From Phycisphaerae bacterium (GTDB taxonomy: Bacteria > Planctomycetota > Phycisphaerae > Phycisphaerales > SM1A02), in the NCBI GenBank assembly GCA_018663565.1, contig JABJQE010000160.1, forward strand, positions 1-39,475: a stretch of 39,475 nt of DNA, given 5' to 3'. Positions 1-7,785 of this stretch are shown here, in pieces. The translations under genes were made by a program, and so were the position numbers. Below the pieces are notes generated by a model that saw nothing but the letters and a program-made list of their open reading frames with translations, did not search any database and was not told where the DNA came from. Position 1 is the first letter of the stretch. Each line of letters opens with the position of its first letter.

Positions 1-149
1 CGCAGTTTCAGGTTCTTGTCCGGATCAGGATCGCCCTGCTTCACGGCGGCCATGATGGCTCGGCTCGCCTTACTCCAGGCGCGTCCCTTGACCGCGTCCT
101 GCCGAGCCTTGCGATGCTTGATATTTGCCCATTTACTATGGCCAGCCAT
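1..149 (-). CDS. yebC: YebC/PmpR family regulator, N-terminal part (cut by window edge)
   Basis: Only the first 49 codons are present and the gene runs off the left edge. The N-terminus MAGHSKWANIKHRKARQD, followed by AWSKASRAI, is the signature opening of the YebC/PmpR/TACO1 family. These are cytoplasmic proteins described as transcriptional regulators and, more recently, as factors that help ribosomes translate difficult (for example proline-rich) stretches. The start is the ATG at 147-149, which gives the canonical MAGHSKW beginning. It lies 19 bases after the stop of the TPR gene on the same strand, so it is probably the last visible gene of the nusA-infB-rbfA operon. A translation-assisting role would fit that company, but this is inference. 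The family call is firm; the exact role is not. Confidence 0.93.
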   Translation of the reverse strand, partial: MAGHSKWANIKHRKARQDAVKGRAWSKASRAIMAAVKQGDPDPDKNLKL

Positions 150-168
150 TTCGAACCCTCCTGCGAAC

Positions 169-1614
169 TCAGTTCGCGCCACCGTCCTCAACACCAAGTT
201 TGGCCCGAAGCCGATCTGCATTCGTACCGAATTCTAAATCATACAGATCGCGAGATGAGGTCACCCGTATTCCCCAGTCTCCACTTTGAATCAGATCGAA
301 CGTTCGAAGTTTCTCTTTCTCAAATTCTGGATGAGAGAGAACCGAAAGCGCGTGCCGCCATGTTCGCCGAGCCGACTCCGACTCGCCCGCTTGTGACTCG
401 GCGTCGCCGAGATGCTCAAGAATGACTGGATCGAGTTGGTCTGATCGCCTTGCCGCTTCACGAAGCAAACTTAGCGCCCCTCGTCCTGCTGGGTCATCGG
501 CGAGCCGCCCCTGGGCAACCCGGAGCCAGCCAAGGCTATCGAGATTGCTCGGTGACTCGGGGTCACGCTCCCACGCTTCTTCGATCATTCCCGCAGCGCG
601 GGATTGGTCGAGCCCCTGCTCGAGCAACATGTATCCCAGATTATTCAGCGCCAGTGGAAGGTTCTCGTCACGCTTGATCGCCTCCTCAAGTAGCACCATC
701 GCACCAGCAGTGTTACCAAGCGTTGCATGTATGGTCGAAGCATGCGTCCACATTTCCGCAGGCGTGAGTGCTTCTCGAAAATGTGTCTTGAGTCGCAAGT
801 CTGTTTGTGGAAGACTGCGGATCAGTTCAATCGTACGATCGGTATTGCCATCAGCAGCATCAATGGCAATGCACGTGGATGCAAAACGACCACGATCACC
901 TCGATTGGTAAGTGCATTCCCTGCGAGCCGGGCAGCAGCAAGCTCTCGAGCCAATGGCCGCGAACCTTCGGTCACAAGCTGCTGCAACACCAGGGACCAT
1001 CGATGGCGCTCACGCGAATTCCCCGGCAATGAGACTGCGAGCGGCATGAGCGTCGCTCGGGCAGCGGCCACAAGTTCTTCTGCGGTTCTGGTTTCGCCAA
1101 CACGCATGAGTTGAACACCAAGAGCAGCATCCCACCGAGCCATCTCGAGAGGTGAATCATGCGAAGGCACATCTCGGCGCCGAAGCAAGAGTGATAACGC
1201 CTCATCATCACGATGACTGCGTAACGCAGAGGTCGCCATAACACGAAGGGCATCTGCGTCGCGTGGACAGAGAACGAGCCGCTGCTTCCACGCTTCCATC
1301 TCCAAGCTGCGGTCATTCACAGCCCTGCCGAGTCTAGCGAGACCAAGCCATGCGGCTTCGTTATTGCGATCAGCCGAGACGGCATCCCGGTACGCCTCAA
1401 AGGCGAGTGCTACGTTTCCAGAAAGTTCGGCCTCACGGCCATTTGCCAATGCCATGACACTCTGACGATGCAATTTAGACAGCCACGGTTGGCCTGGAGG
1501 AGGAGATTCAGCTGCGATTCCAAACCGATCAAGCAGCTCGATCGTGTCGACGGGAACACGCCCCGCATCGGCCGCCAACACGATGCTAACGAGAAGTGTT
1601 CCGGCGGCAAACAT
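169..1614 (-). CDS. Secreted or periplasmic TPR-repeat protein
   Basis: A 481-residue protein. Residues 1-16 (MFAAGTLLVSIVLAAD) look like a short signal peptide, so it is probably exported. The rest is alpha-helical with TPR-like units: one group around residues 55-110 (AFEAYRDAV, AAWLGLARLG) and a clearer group at about 310-430 (LALNNLGYMLLEQG, NLDSLGWLRVAQG, ILEHLGDAESQAG). TPRs are protein-interaction scaffolds and no catalytic motif is visible. Its ATG shares one base with the stop codon of the H1-like gene (TGATG at 1612-1616), so the two are probably translationally coupled. Placement of an exported TPR protein inside a nusA-infB-rbfA operon is unusual. The function is unknown; assembly or trafficking of envelope proteins is only a guess. 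Confidence 0.8.
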   Translation of the reverse strand: MFAAGTLLVSIVLAADAGRVPVDTIELLDRFGIAAESPPPGQPWLSKLHRQSVMALANGREAELSGNVALAFEAYRDAVSADRNNEAAWLGLARLGRAVNDRSLEMEAWKQRLVLCPRDADALRVMATSALRSHRDDEALSLLLRRRDVPSHDSPLEMARWDAALGVQLMRVGETRTAEELVAAARATLMPLAVSLPGNSRERHRWSLVLQQLVTEGSRPLARELAAARLAGNALTNRGDRGRFASTCIAIDAADGNTDRTIELIRSLPQTDLRLKTHFREALTPAEMWTHASTIHATLGNTAGAMVLLEEAIKRDENLPLALNNLGYMLLEQGLDQSRAAGMIEEAWERDPESPSNLDSLGWLRVAQGRLADDPAGRGALSLLREAARRSDQLDPVILEHLGDAESQAGESESARRTWRHALSVLSHPEFEKEKLRTFDLIQSGDWGIRVTSSRDLYDLEFGTNADRLRAKLGVEDGGAN

Positions 1615-2735
1615 CAGCGTTTGCGTTTAGTCGAACGCGTCTTCTTCTTCACAACTTTCTTCTTCGATGGCGACTTTTTTGCGACCTTCTTCTTGGTCAC
1701 CTTCTTCTTCGATGGCGACTTTTTCGCGACCTTCTTCTTGGTCACCTTCTTCTTCGATGGCGACTTTTTCGTGACCTTCTTCTTGGTCACCTTCTTCTTC
1801 GATGACGACTTTTTCGCGACCTTTTTCTTGGTCGTCTTCTTCGCAACCTTCTTCTTGGTTACTTTCTTCTTTGAAGGTGCTTTCTTCGCAACTTTCTTTT
1901 TCGAAGCCTTCTTCATTGAAGCGGCCGCAGCCTCACGCTCCAAGGCTCTCTGCTCAGCTTCAATAGCAGCTTGTTCAGCAGCGGCCTTCTTTGCAGCAGC
2001 CCGAGCAGCCGCTTCGACCTTCTTCTTCTTGGCAACCTGCTGGGCCGCCTTACGACTGGCAATTGATTTTGTTCTCGCTCGCTTCGCGACAGATTGAGCA
2101 GCAGACTCTTCATTTGACCGCTTCTTCAACGTGGCCTCACTCTGCCCATTCACCCAGGCCTGCAGCGTACTGTGCACAGTCAGGGCACGATCACCCTTTA
2201 CCTGCCGGCACACCCAAACTGCAACGTCTGCAACTGATGCCGACTCTTCAACACATCCAGCATTCGCAAGCATCCAACACAGTTGATCGTCAACAGGAAC
2301 ATCGCCTATGTCGCCACAGAGCAAGAGCCAACGCGAGGCCACGAATGGTGTCATGCCATCGAGTGACTCGATGGACTCTCGCAAGTCCCGCTTGCCGTGC
2401 TCAAACTCAGGCGTCATGGTGACTTCATGATGGCGTTGATAGAGATGGTTCAACATCAGCTTCAGACGCTTCGCCCGTTCAAATGCCAATGCCGATGTGT
2501 CATGACAGGCCTCTGCGATTTCAGCCGGAGTTGAGACACGAAGTTCGTGCCAGTCTCCCATGACTTCATTCAGGCCATCCCAGGCTGTATCGGCCTGCGC
2601 CGACGTGGATTCCCACAAGAGCTGGGAGTACACCAATACCTCAAGGGGACCGTCCATCTCTGGCGGGTCACAGCTCTTCTTCAGCTTCTTGATATGAGCG
2701 GCGAATTTCACGCCGTATTCCTTGGAATTCTTCAC
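1614..2735 (-). CDS. Degenerate endonuclease III-like (HhH-GPD) domain fused to histone H1-like lysine-rich tail
   Basis: A 373-residue protein with two parts. Residues 28-180 resemble the helical fold of endonuclease III: LEVLVYSQLLWESTSAQADTAW matches the N-terminal helices, and SLDGMTPFVASRW at 124-136 then VPVDDQLCWML at 146-156 match the helix-hairpin-helix and the following VDTH-type Asp region. The catalytic Lys of bifunctional endonuclease III falls on Phe131, the Asp is kept (Asp149), and the four-Cys iron-sulfur cluster is absent. After an Ala/Lys/Glu-rich, probably coiled segment (about 205-270), residues 275-373 are almost only KKKVTKKKVAKKSPS repeats, like bacterial histone H1-like (Hc1/AlgP-type) tails. 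DNA binding is therefore likely, AP-lyase activity unlikely. It overlaps rbfA by four bases (ATGA) and the TPR gene by one. The domain assignment rests on eye alignment. Confidence 0.82.
   Translation of the reverse strand: MKNSKEYGVKFAAHIKKLKKSCDPPEMDGPLEVLVYSQLLWESTSAQADTAWDGLNEVMGDWHELRVSTPAEIAEACHDTSALAFERAKRLKLMLNHLYQRHHEVTMTPEFEHGKRDLRESIESLDGMTPFVASRWLLLCGDIGDVPVDDQLCWMLANAGCVEESASVADVAVWVCRQVKGDRALTVHSTLQAWVNGQSEATLKKRSNEESAAQSVAKRARTKSIASRKAAQQVAKKKKVEAAARAAAKKAAAEQAAIEAEQRALEREAAAASMKKASKKKVAKKAPSKKKVTKKKVAKKTTKKKVAKKSSSKKKVTKKKVTKKSPSKKKVTKKKVAKKSPSKKKVTKKKVAKKSPSKKKVVKKKTRSTKRKR
1665..1844. repeat. Four tandem 45-base repeats inside the H1-like tail
   Basis: Near-identical 45-base units begin at 1665, 1710, 1755 and 1800; each starts CGATGGCGACTTTTT (CGATGACGACTTTTT in the last) on the plus strand. 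They encode the 15-residue unit KKKVTKKKVAKKSPS on the minus strand. Differences between units are few, so the array probably arose by recent unit duplication and may vary in copy number between strains. Confidence 0.9.
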
Positions 2736-3115
2736 GATTCGTGTTCCTCATTGCGGGGAGCGGCAATTTCGTCTTCATGCTCTATCGCATCTTGAATGGC
2801 CCCAAGAACCTGGGCCTCTTTCTTGATTGACTGATCCAACACAAACTTCAATCGAGGCACGCGCCGCATACGAACCTCATCTCCGAGCCGGCGGCCAATC
2901 CACCCGGATGCGGCATTCAAACCATGTAGCGCCGACTCTGCATACTTCTCCGGCAGAACCGAACATCCGACTCGAGCTTGGCTCCGATCAGGGCTTACGC
3001 TGACCTGGACGACCGACACGAGTCCTCGCACGCGAGGATCATTCAAGCCACGGCTCAGAATCTTCTGAATTCCGCGATGAACGACCGCGTCAATTTGTTC
3101 CTGGTGCCGTGTCAT
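2732..3115 (-). CDS. rbfA: Ribosome-binding factor A
   Basis: A 127-residue protein of the usual RbfA length. RbfA binds the 30S subunit and helps mature the 5' end of 16S rRNA, notably in the cold. Visible family features are an N-terminal stretch with ILSRGLNDPRVRGLVSVVQVSVSPD (read here as ILSRGLNDPRV then VSVVQVSVSPD), matching the RbfA 'DPR...VTVT.V.vS.Dl' pattern, the central AESALHGLNAASGWIGRRLG and the RRVPRLKFVLDQSI segment (usual form 'R..PeL.F..D.s'). The acidic C-terminal tail is short. It starts nine bases after the infB stop, and its stop overlaps the H1-like gene. The infB-rbfA order is a classic bacterial arrangement, which strengthens the call. Confidence 0.93.
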   Translation of the reverse strand: MTRHQEQIDAVVHRGIQKILSRGLNDPRVRGLVSVVQVSVSPDRSQARVGCSVLPEKYAESALHGLNAASGWIGRRLGDEVRMRRVPRLKFVLDQSIKKEAQVLGAIQDAIEHEDEIAAPRNEEHES

Positions 3116-3124
3116 ACCGAGTAA

Positions 3125-5863
3125 TCAGGAGCCTGGGCGTACTTCATGAGTCAGATAGCACTCAAGCACGTCGCCAACCTTGATGTCGTCATACCCATCG
3201 ATGAGCATGCCGCACTCCTGACCTGACTTGACCTCCTTGGCGTCGTCCTTGAATCGCTTCAATTGCGACAATTTGCGATCATTCTCAATCACGATGTCTT
3301 CACGCGTTACACGAATCAATGCACTGCGTTGAATCGATCCACTCGTGACATAGCAACCGGCGACCATGCCGACCTTCGACACGCGGAAGACTTCTCGAAC
3401 TTCAGCCTGTCCGAGCAACTCCATGCGGTGCTCTGGGTCGAGCATGCCAACGATGGCCTTCTCAATGTCATCAGTAATGTCGTAAATGACATCGTAGTAG
3501 CGAATGTCGACGCCCGCATCTTCTGCTGTTCGGCGAACCTTGCCTGGTGCCGTCACGTTGAAGCCAATAATAATTGCATCAGACACGGCAGCAAGTGCCA
3601 CGTCTGATTCACTAATGCCGCCAACAGCAGCGTGCTTCACTGTGACCCGCACTTCTTCGGTCGCCATCTTGCCGAGCGTCGCGAGAATTGTCTCAACCGA
3701 GCCCTGCACGTCAGCCTTCAAGATGATTGAAAGCTCCTTCTTGCCAGCCTCGGACATGTGCTCAAGTATGTTGTCAAGTGTGACTCGTTCACGCGTGAGC
3801 GATCGCTGACGCTCGGCGGCAACTCGTTCCTTCGCCGCCGTCTCGGCCTCTCGGAGGTTCTTCACAACGAAAACCTGGTCGCCAGCGTCGGGCACTTCGC
3901 CCAAACCAGAAATAGTCACCGGTTCAGAGGGCCACGCCGTTGGCGATCGATCGCCGTGATCATCAACAATGTCACGAACACGACCGTAGCCACGACCTGC
4001 CACGATGTAGTCACCCTTCGTTAACTTGCCTTGCTGCACAAGCACGCTTGCCACCGCGCCACGACCCTCTTGTAGTTGGGCTTCAAGCACGGTGCCTTCG
4101 GCTGGGCCGTCAAAGTCGGCGGTCAGTTCGAGCAACTGGGCTTGCAAGTCGAGAATCTCAAGGAGATCTGAAATGCCCTCACCCTTGATGGCTGTTGTCT
4201 TAACCACTTCGATGTCACCGCCCCATTCAACTGGGTTCAGTTCATGCTCAGCCAATTGACCAAGAATGCGTTGAATATTGGCATCGGTTGCTTCGGGCTT
4301 GTCTACCTTGTTGAGCGCCACAACGATGGGAACACCAGCCGCTTTGGCGTGGTTGATTGACTCAACGGTTTGCGGCATGACACCGTCATCGGCCGCGATG
4401 ACCAAGACAACGATATCCGTCACCTTTGCACCACGTGCACGCATTTCCGTAAAGGCCTCATGGCCCGGCGTATCGATGAACGTCACCATGTTTTCGGTAT
4501 CACCAACAATCACTGGCACGCGGAATGCGCTGGTGGCCTGCGTTATGCCACCGGCTTCGCCATCAGCAACTGATGCATTGCGAATGCTGTCAAGAAGCGA
4601 CGTCTTACCGTGATCGACATGACCAAGAATGGTCACTACTGGAGAACGTGGTCGCTCGTCCTTCATGTCACGATCAGTGAAGGACTCCGCGATTTGCTGC
4701 TCGGCAGTCTTAGCCTCTACGACCTCAAGCTCCACACCAAAGGACAACATGCACTCGATAGCCACATCGGGGTCGAGCGCCGAGCTCATGGTGACATCAT
4801 GCTCTTCACTCACAAGCCATCGCAAGATGCCACGTGCCTTCACACCGCTCTCGGCGCTGAGTGCCTTGATCGTCAAAGGCTCGGTTACCGAGATTCTGCC
4901 GCCGAGATCGAGCGCCGACTTCGCCCTCGATCCGGTGGGTCCGGAGGCTCGCTTCGCACTGTCGCGACGCACCGAGCGAAAGTACCCACCACTGCGGGAT
5001 AGTCGTTGTTCTCGTTCGCGAAGGTCTTGTTCTCGCCAGTTTCTCTGACCAGCACCAGCACCAGCACCCTGCTGGGGACGACCATCTGTCCGCGTGCGGC
5101 TGTCTTGACCGCCGGAACGGCGACGACTATTTGGCCTGCTGCCACCACGGCCGCCTCGATCAATTCCTGGACCAGGAGGTGGGCCACCTGGACCTGGACC
5201 ACCGGCGCCACCGGGGGCGTCAGGAGCACCAGGGCCTCCCGATCGCCGCGGCGCACTCTTTGACCGTGGAGCCGGAAGATCCTCTGGTTTCTCCACTCGA
5301 ATAACCTTGGGACCGGCGAGCGTTGCCTTCTTCTTGGACTCCAGCTTCCGGCCGACCTGCTCCACTTTTTCGGGCTTGGCGGGCGTGTTTGGTGCTGGAG
5401 GCGACAGAGAGGATTCATCTTCTGTCGGTGACTTGGTGATTTGGGCAGAATCGCGGGCTTGCTGATCAATGACGCCAGAGCCGCGGCTTGCTGAGGGTGG
5501 TGGCTCGGGAGCTGTCGGAACTGGCTCAGCAACAGGTTCCACAATAACTTGGGCCGCTACTGGCGTTTGTGTTGGCGGCTCCGCCTTCCTCCTTGCCTTC
5601 GCACTCGCTGGCGCTTTCTTCTTTGCCTTTGCGCGAGCCTTCTCTACGTCTACCGGGGCGGCCGTTTGCACGGCCGTTCCACCGGTGGCGGCATTACCAA
5701 ACCACTCTCGAATTGTTGCGGCCAATCCAACAGAGATGGCCGACATGTGGTTCGTAATATCCGGCACACCTTCTTCGCTGCACTTGGCAACCACATCTTT
5801 CGATGCGACGCCAAGTTCCTTGGCAATCTGGTGTACTCGTTTTGTTGTGGTTTTCTTCGCCAC
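3125..5863 (-). CDS. infB: Translation initiation factor IF-2
   Basis: A 912-residue GTPase that places fMet-tRNA on the 30S subunit. An N-terminal IF2_N domain (about 5-55) is followed by a long disordered Lys/Pro/Ala and then Gly/Pro/Arg-rich linker (about 65-300), a second IF2_N-like domain (about 323-385), and the G domain: G1 GHVDHGKT at 414-421, GGITQATSAF, DTPGHEAF, NKVDKPEA and a TAIKGEG G5. Domains II, III and IV (fMet-tRNA binding) complete it. I chose GTG at 5861-5863, not the in-frame TTG five codons earlier, because TTGGAG (5873-5878) gives a Shine-Dalgarno nine bases before GTG and the product then begins MAKKTTTKRVHQIAKELG as in other IF-2s. It follows nusA by 39 bases. Confidence 0.97.
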   Translation of the reverse strand: MAKKTTTKRVHQIAKELGVASKDVVAKCSEEGVPDITNHMSAISVGLAATIREWFGNAATGGTAVQTAAPVDVEKARAKAKKKAPASAKARRKAEPPTQTPVAAQVIVEPVAEPVPTAPEPPPSASRGSGVIDQQARDSAQITKSPTEDESSLSPPAPNTPAKPEKVEQVGRKLESKKKATLAGPKVIRVEKPEDLPAPRSKSAPRRSGGPGAPDAPGGAGGPGPGGPPPGPGIDRGGRGGSRPNSRRRSGGQDSRTRTDGRPQQGAGAGAGQRNWREQDLREREQRLSRSGGYFRSVRRDSAKRASGPTGSRAKSALDLGGRISVTEPLTIKALSAESGVKARGILRWLVSEEHDVTMSSALDPDVAIECMLSFGVELEVVEAKTAEQQIAESFTDRDMKDERPRSPVVTILGHVDHGKTSLLDSIRNASVADGEAGGITQATSAFRVPVIVGDTENMVTFIDTPGHEAFTEMRARGAKVTDIVVLVIAADDGVMPQTVESINHAKAAGVPIVVALNKVDKPEATDANIQRILGQLAEHELNPVEWGGDIEVVKTTAIKGEGISDLLEILDLQAQLLELTADFDGPAEGTVLEAQLQEGRGAVASVLVQQGKLTKGDYIVAGRGYGRVRDIVDDHGDRSPTAWPSEPVTISGLGEVPDAGDQVFVVKNLREAETAAKERVAAERQRSLTRERVTLDNILEHMSEAGKKELSIILKADVQGSVETILATLGKMATEEVRVTVKHAAVGGISESDVALAAVSDAIIIGFNVTAPGKVRRTAEDAGVDIRYYDVIYDITDDIEKAIVGMLDPEHRMELLGQAEVREVFRVSKVGMVAGCYVTSGSIQRSALIRVTREDIVIENDRKLSQLKRFKDDAKEVKSGQECGMLIDGYDDIKVGDVLECYLTHEVRPGS

Positions 5864-5872
5864 GAAATATCG

Positions 5873-5878
5873 CTCCAA
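5873..5878 (-). promoter_or_regulatory. Ribosome-binding site that decides the infB GTG start
   Basis: On the minus strand TTGGAG lies nine bases before the GTG at 5861-5863. The upstream TTG candidate start is part of this same motif and so has no site of its own. Confidence 0.6.
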
Positions 5879-5902
5879 AGCAATGTTGACCGCACAATGC
5901 GA

Positions 5903-7303
5903 TCAACCCTGCGACTGCTCCCCGGTTGTTTCGCTTGATCCGCCGTCAAGGATGGAGGCCGCTGCTGCTTCTGCGGTGACTTCCTCTGTAGCCGACTCTG
6001 TCGGTTCCGCTACGGGCGGAGCCTCCCCAAGAATCGAGGCTGCTGCTGATTCGCCTTCAACGCCCGCTGTCTCAACAGCGTCCGCATCAGCATCTGCCTT
6101 GCGTTGTTCCTCTTGTTCCTTCTCAAGACGTTGCTGCTCATCGACGAGTTTGGCCGCTTCGGCGCAGGTCGTGAGCACCAATTCGCTCAATTCTTCAGAC
6201 ATGCCCACGTCATTGATGAGCGTGTTCTGCCCAACATCTTGAACATCGAAAACGCTGATCATGCCCAGAGCGCCCATGCGATCGAGCATGGTGTCGTCAA
6301 CACCCTCGATGGTTTTGATCGTTTCCTCGAGTAACTCGAGACCCTTGGCGAATTCTTCAGGAGTCAGAATGTCAATATCCCAGCCGGTCAAGCGAGCAGC
6401 AAGTCGCACGTTCTGGCCGCGGCGACCAATGGCAAGTGACAACTGGTCCTCGCGAACAATGATGGTCGCGCGGCCCAATTCGAAACACAGACTGACTTCG
6501 TTTACTTCAGCTGGCTTGAGGGCGTTGCCGATCAGCACCTGACTCGACTCATTCCATCGAACAATATCGATCTTCTCGCCGCCAAGTTCATCGACGATAT
6601 TGCGAATTCTGCTGCCCCGTACGCCAACACAAGCGCCTACAGCGTCGACCTTTGAGTCGATCGATGCCACCGCCACCTTGGTGCGAAAGCCGGCTTCGCG
6701 GGCCATGGCCTTGAGTTCAATCACATGCTCAGCGACTTCGGGCACTTCTGCCTCAAACAGCCGCCGAATATAATCCTCGTGGCTTCTTGAAAGCACGATC
6801 TTGGCTCGATTGCCATCCTCACGCACCTCGTGAATAACGCAACGGACCCGATCGCCCTGATGAAACTGCTCACCTGGGATCTGGTGCGAACGAGGCATGA
6901 AGCCTTCGGCTCGATCGATCTGCACGATGAGCGCCCCGCCCTCATACCGGTGCGCGACGCCGGTAACAATCTCACCGAGCCGCTTGCCAAACTCCTCAAG
7001 AATGCTCGCCCGCTCGTTGTCACGGAATCGCTGAATCATGACCTGCTTGGCGGTCTGCGCAGGAATCCGCCCAAGTGACTCGAGTGGGATCACTTCTGCG
7101 GAACCGTCCTCGTGAATTTGCCAGATAGTGATTTGCCCAGAAACGGGATCAATCTTGCAGGCAAACTCTTCGGTATCAAGTGAATTGAAGTGTTTGCGAG
7201 CGGCGCTAATCATGGCCTGCTCAAGATCCTGAAGCAGGAGTTCACGATCAACATTGCGTTCGCGAGCAATAGCATCGATGAAGCGGATTGTTTCGGGATT
7301 CAT
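5903..7303 (-). CDS. nusA: Transcription termination/antitermination factor NusA
   Basis: A 466-residue cytoplasmic RNA polymerase factor that controls pausing, termination and antitermination. In order: N-terminal RNAP-binding domain (1-100; RFIDAIARERNVDRELLLQD), S1 domain (about 108-175; GEIVTGVAHRYEGGALIV), KH1 with GVRGSRI at 227-233, KH2 with IGRRGQNVRLA at 292-302, and a helix-hairpin-helix-like segment at about 330-385. The last 75 residues are an acidic, Ala/Glu-rich tail with two AAASILG/AAASILD units, probably disordered. The reading frame stays open 46 codons further upstream, but the ATG at 7301-7303 gives the standard MNPETIRF start. It is the first gene of the operon; no rimP is found directly upstream, unlike in many bacteria. 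Confidence 0.97.
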   Translation of the reverse strand: MNPETIRFIDAIARERNVDRELLLQDLEQAMISAARKHFNSLDTEEFACKIDPVSGQITIWQIHEDGSAEVIPLESLGRIPAQTAKQVMIQRFRDNERASILEEFGKRLGEIVTGVAHRYEGGALIVQIDRAEGFMPRSHQIPGEQFHQGDRVRCVIHEVREDGNRAKIVLSRSHEDYIRRLFEAEVPEVAEHVIELKAMAREAGFRTKVAVASIDSKVDAVGACVGVRGSRIRNIVDELGGEKIDIVRWNESSQVLIGNALKPAEVNEVSLCFELGRATIIVREDQLSLAIGRRGQNVRLAARLTGWDIDILTPEEFAKGLELLEETIKTIEGVDDTMLDRMGALGMISVFDVQDVGQNTLINDVGMSEELSELVLTTCAEAAKLVDEQQRLEKEQEEQRKADADADAVETAGVEGESAAASILGEAPPVAEPTESATEEVTAEAAAASILDGGSSETTGEQSQG

Positions 7304-7332
7304 CTCAAGATCGCCTTTGGAAACCGGTGTGT

Positions 7333-7362
7333 ATTGAAAACCAATCCTGCGATCGGTGTAAA
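7333..7362 (-). promoter_or_regulatory. Candidate sigma70-like promoter for the nusA operon
   Basis: On the minus strand TTTACA (7357-7362) is followed after 18 bases by TTCAAT (7333-7338), matching the -35 consensus at five of six and the -10 at four of six positions. It would place transcription start about 25 bases before the nusA ATG. Planctomycete promoters are poorly defined, so this is tentative. Confidence 0.3.
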
Positions 7363-7476
7363 AACGAAAGGGCCACTGCCTGAACAAGGCCGTGACCCGC
7401 TGCTCCGATTCGAGGGTGACCAGATGGTCGGGCCTCCGCAATCCGATGCGACCAGATGTGGTCGGCGATCAGATCA

Positions 7477-7515
7477 TGGGGAACTCCCCAAATCGGCCCA
7501 CAGCGAGCGTGGGCC
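7477..7515. other. Two adjacent perfect hairpins
   Basis: TGGGG (7477-7481) and CCCCA (7486-7490) form a 5-bp stem with a 4-base loop. Four bases later GGCCCAC (7495-7501) and GTGGGCC (7509-7515) form a 7-bp stem with a 7-base loop. No T-tract follows on either strand, so a simple terminator is not supported. Confidence 0.5.
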
Positions 7516-7720
7516 TAAAGAACGCATCCGCAGCAGCCAATGCCACGAACAAGGGATGGAGTCGATCACTCCACATGGCAGGAAACGTGTTGGTCGGGGC
7601 TGTTGAGCACCACTACACTCCAAACAGAACGGGAAACGCCATGGGGCACACCACGCGGTGAGCCAACCCAATCCCGCTATTGTATCTCGCCCCGCATCAG
7701 GCCGCAACTCGCCGACCTTG

Positions 7721-7740
7721 GCCGAGTAGACTTCCTCGGC
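7721..7740 (+). other. Hairpin upstream of dsbD
   Basis: GCCGAG (7721-7726) and CTCGGC (7735-7740) can pair around an 8-base loop, 45 bases before the chosen dsbD start. It may lie in the 5' leader or act as a DNA site; nothing shows which. Confidence 0.35.
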
Positions 7741-7774
7741 TGTTGAAACCTCAGGATGTGGGGTGAATTCGGAT

Positions 7775-7779
7775 GGAGG
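7775..7779 (+). promoter_or_regulatory. Strong ribosome-binding site deciding the dsbD GTG start
   Basis: GGAGG ends six bases before the GTG at 7786-7788. The in-frame ATG ten codons earlier (7756) has no properly spaced site. Confidence 0.65.
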
Positions 7780-7785
7780 TCCGCT

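Larger units (their letters stand above)
7304..7785. other. Long divergent intergenic region between nusA and dsbD
   Basis: The only gap above 300 bases in the window. I see no credible protein gene: open frames here lack family features and overlap dsbD or run as an unsupported extension of nusA. I see no tRNA cloverleaf, although metY-like tRNAs sit before nusA operons in some bacteria. It holds a weak minus-strand promoter candidate near nusA, two adjacent hairpins at 7477-7515 and one at 7721-7740 close to dsbD. Confidence 0.6.

Noticed and set aside
1665..1844. Regular repeats that might suggest a CRISPR array
   Set aside because: Units are directly joined, have no unique spacers and stay in frame inside a protein gene.
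1468..2097. A plus-strand Phe-rich open frame of 209 codons
   Set aside because: It is the antisense reading of the Lys-repeat tail (AAG repeats read as CTT/TTC), so its Phe/Thr repeats are a mirror, not a protein.
4885..5544. A 219-codon minus-strand frame inside infB
   Set aside because: It is another frame of the low-complexity Gly/Pro/Arg linker of IF-2; the encoded residues have no recognisable fold.
7304..7785. Possible tRNA gene before nusA
   Set aside because: A T-loop-like stretch (TCGAATC on the minus strand near 7406) has no matching T-stem or acceptor stem.
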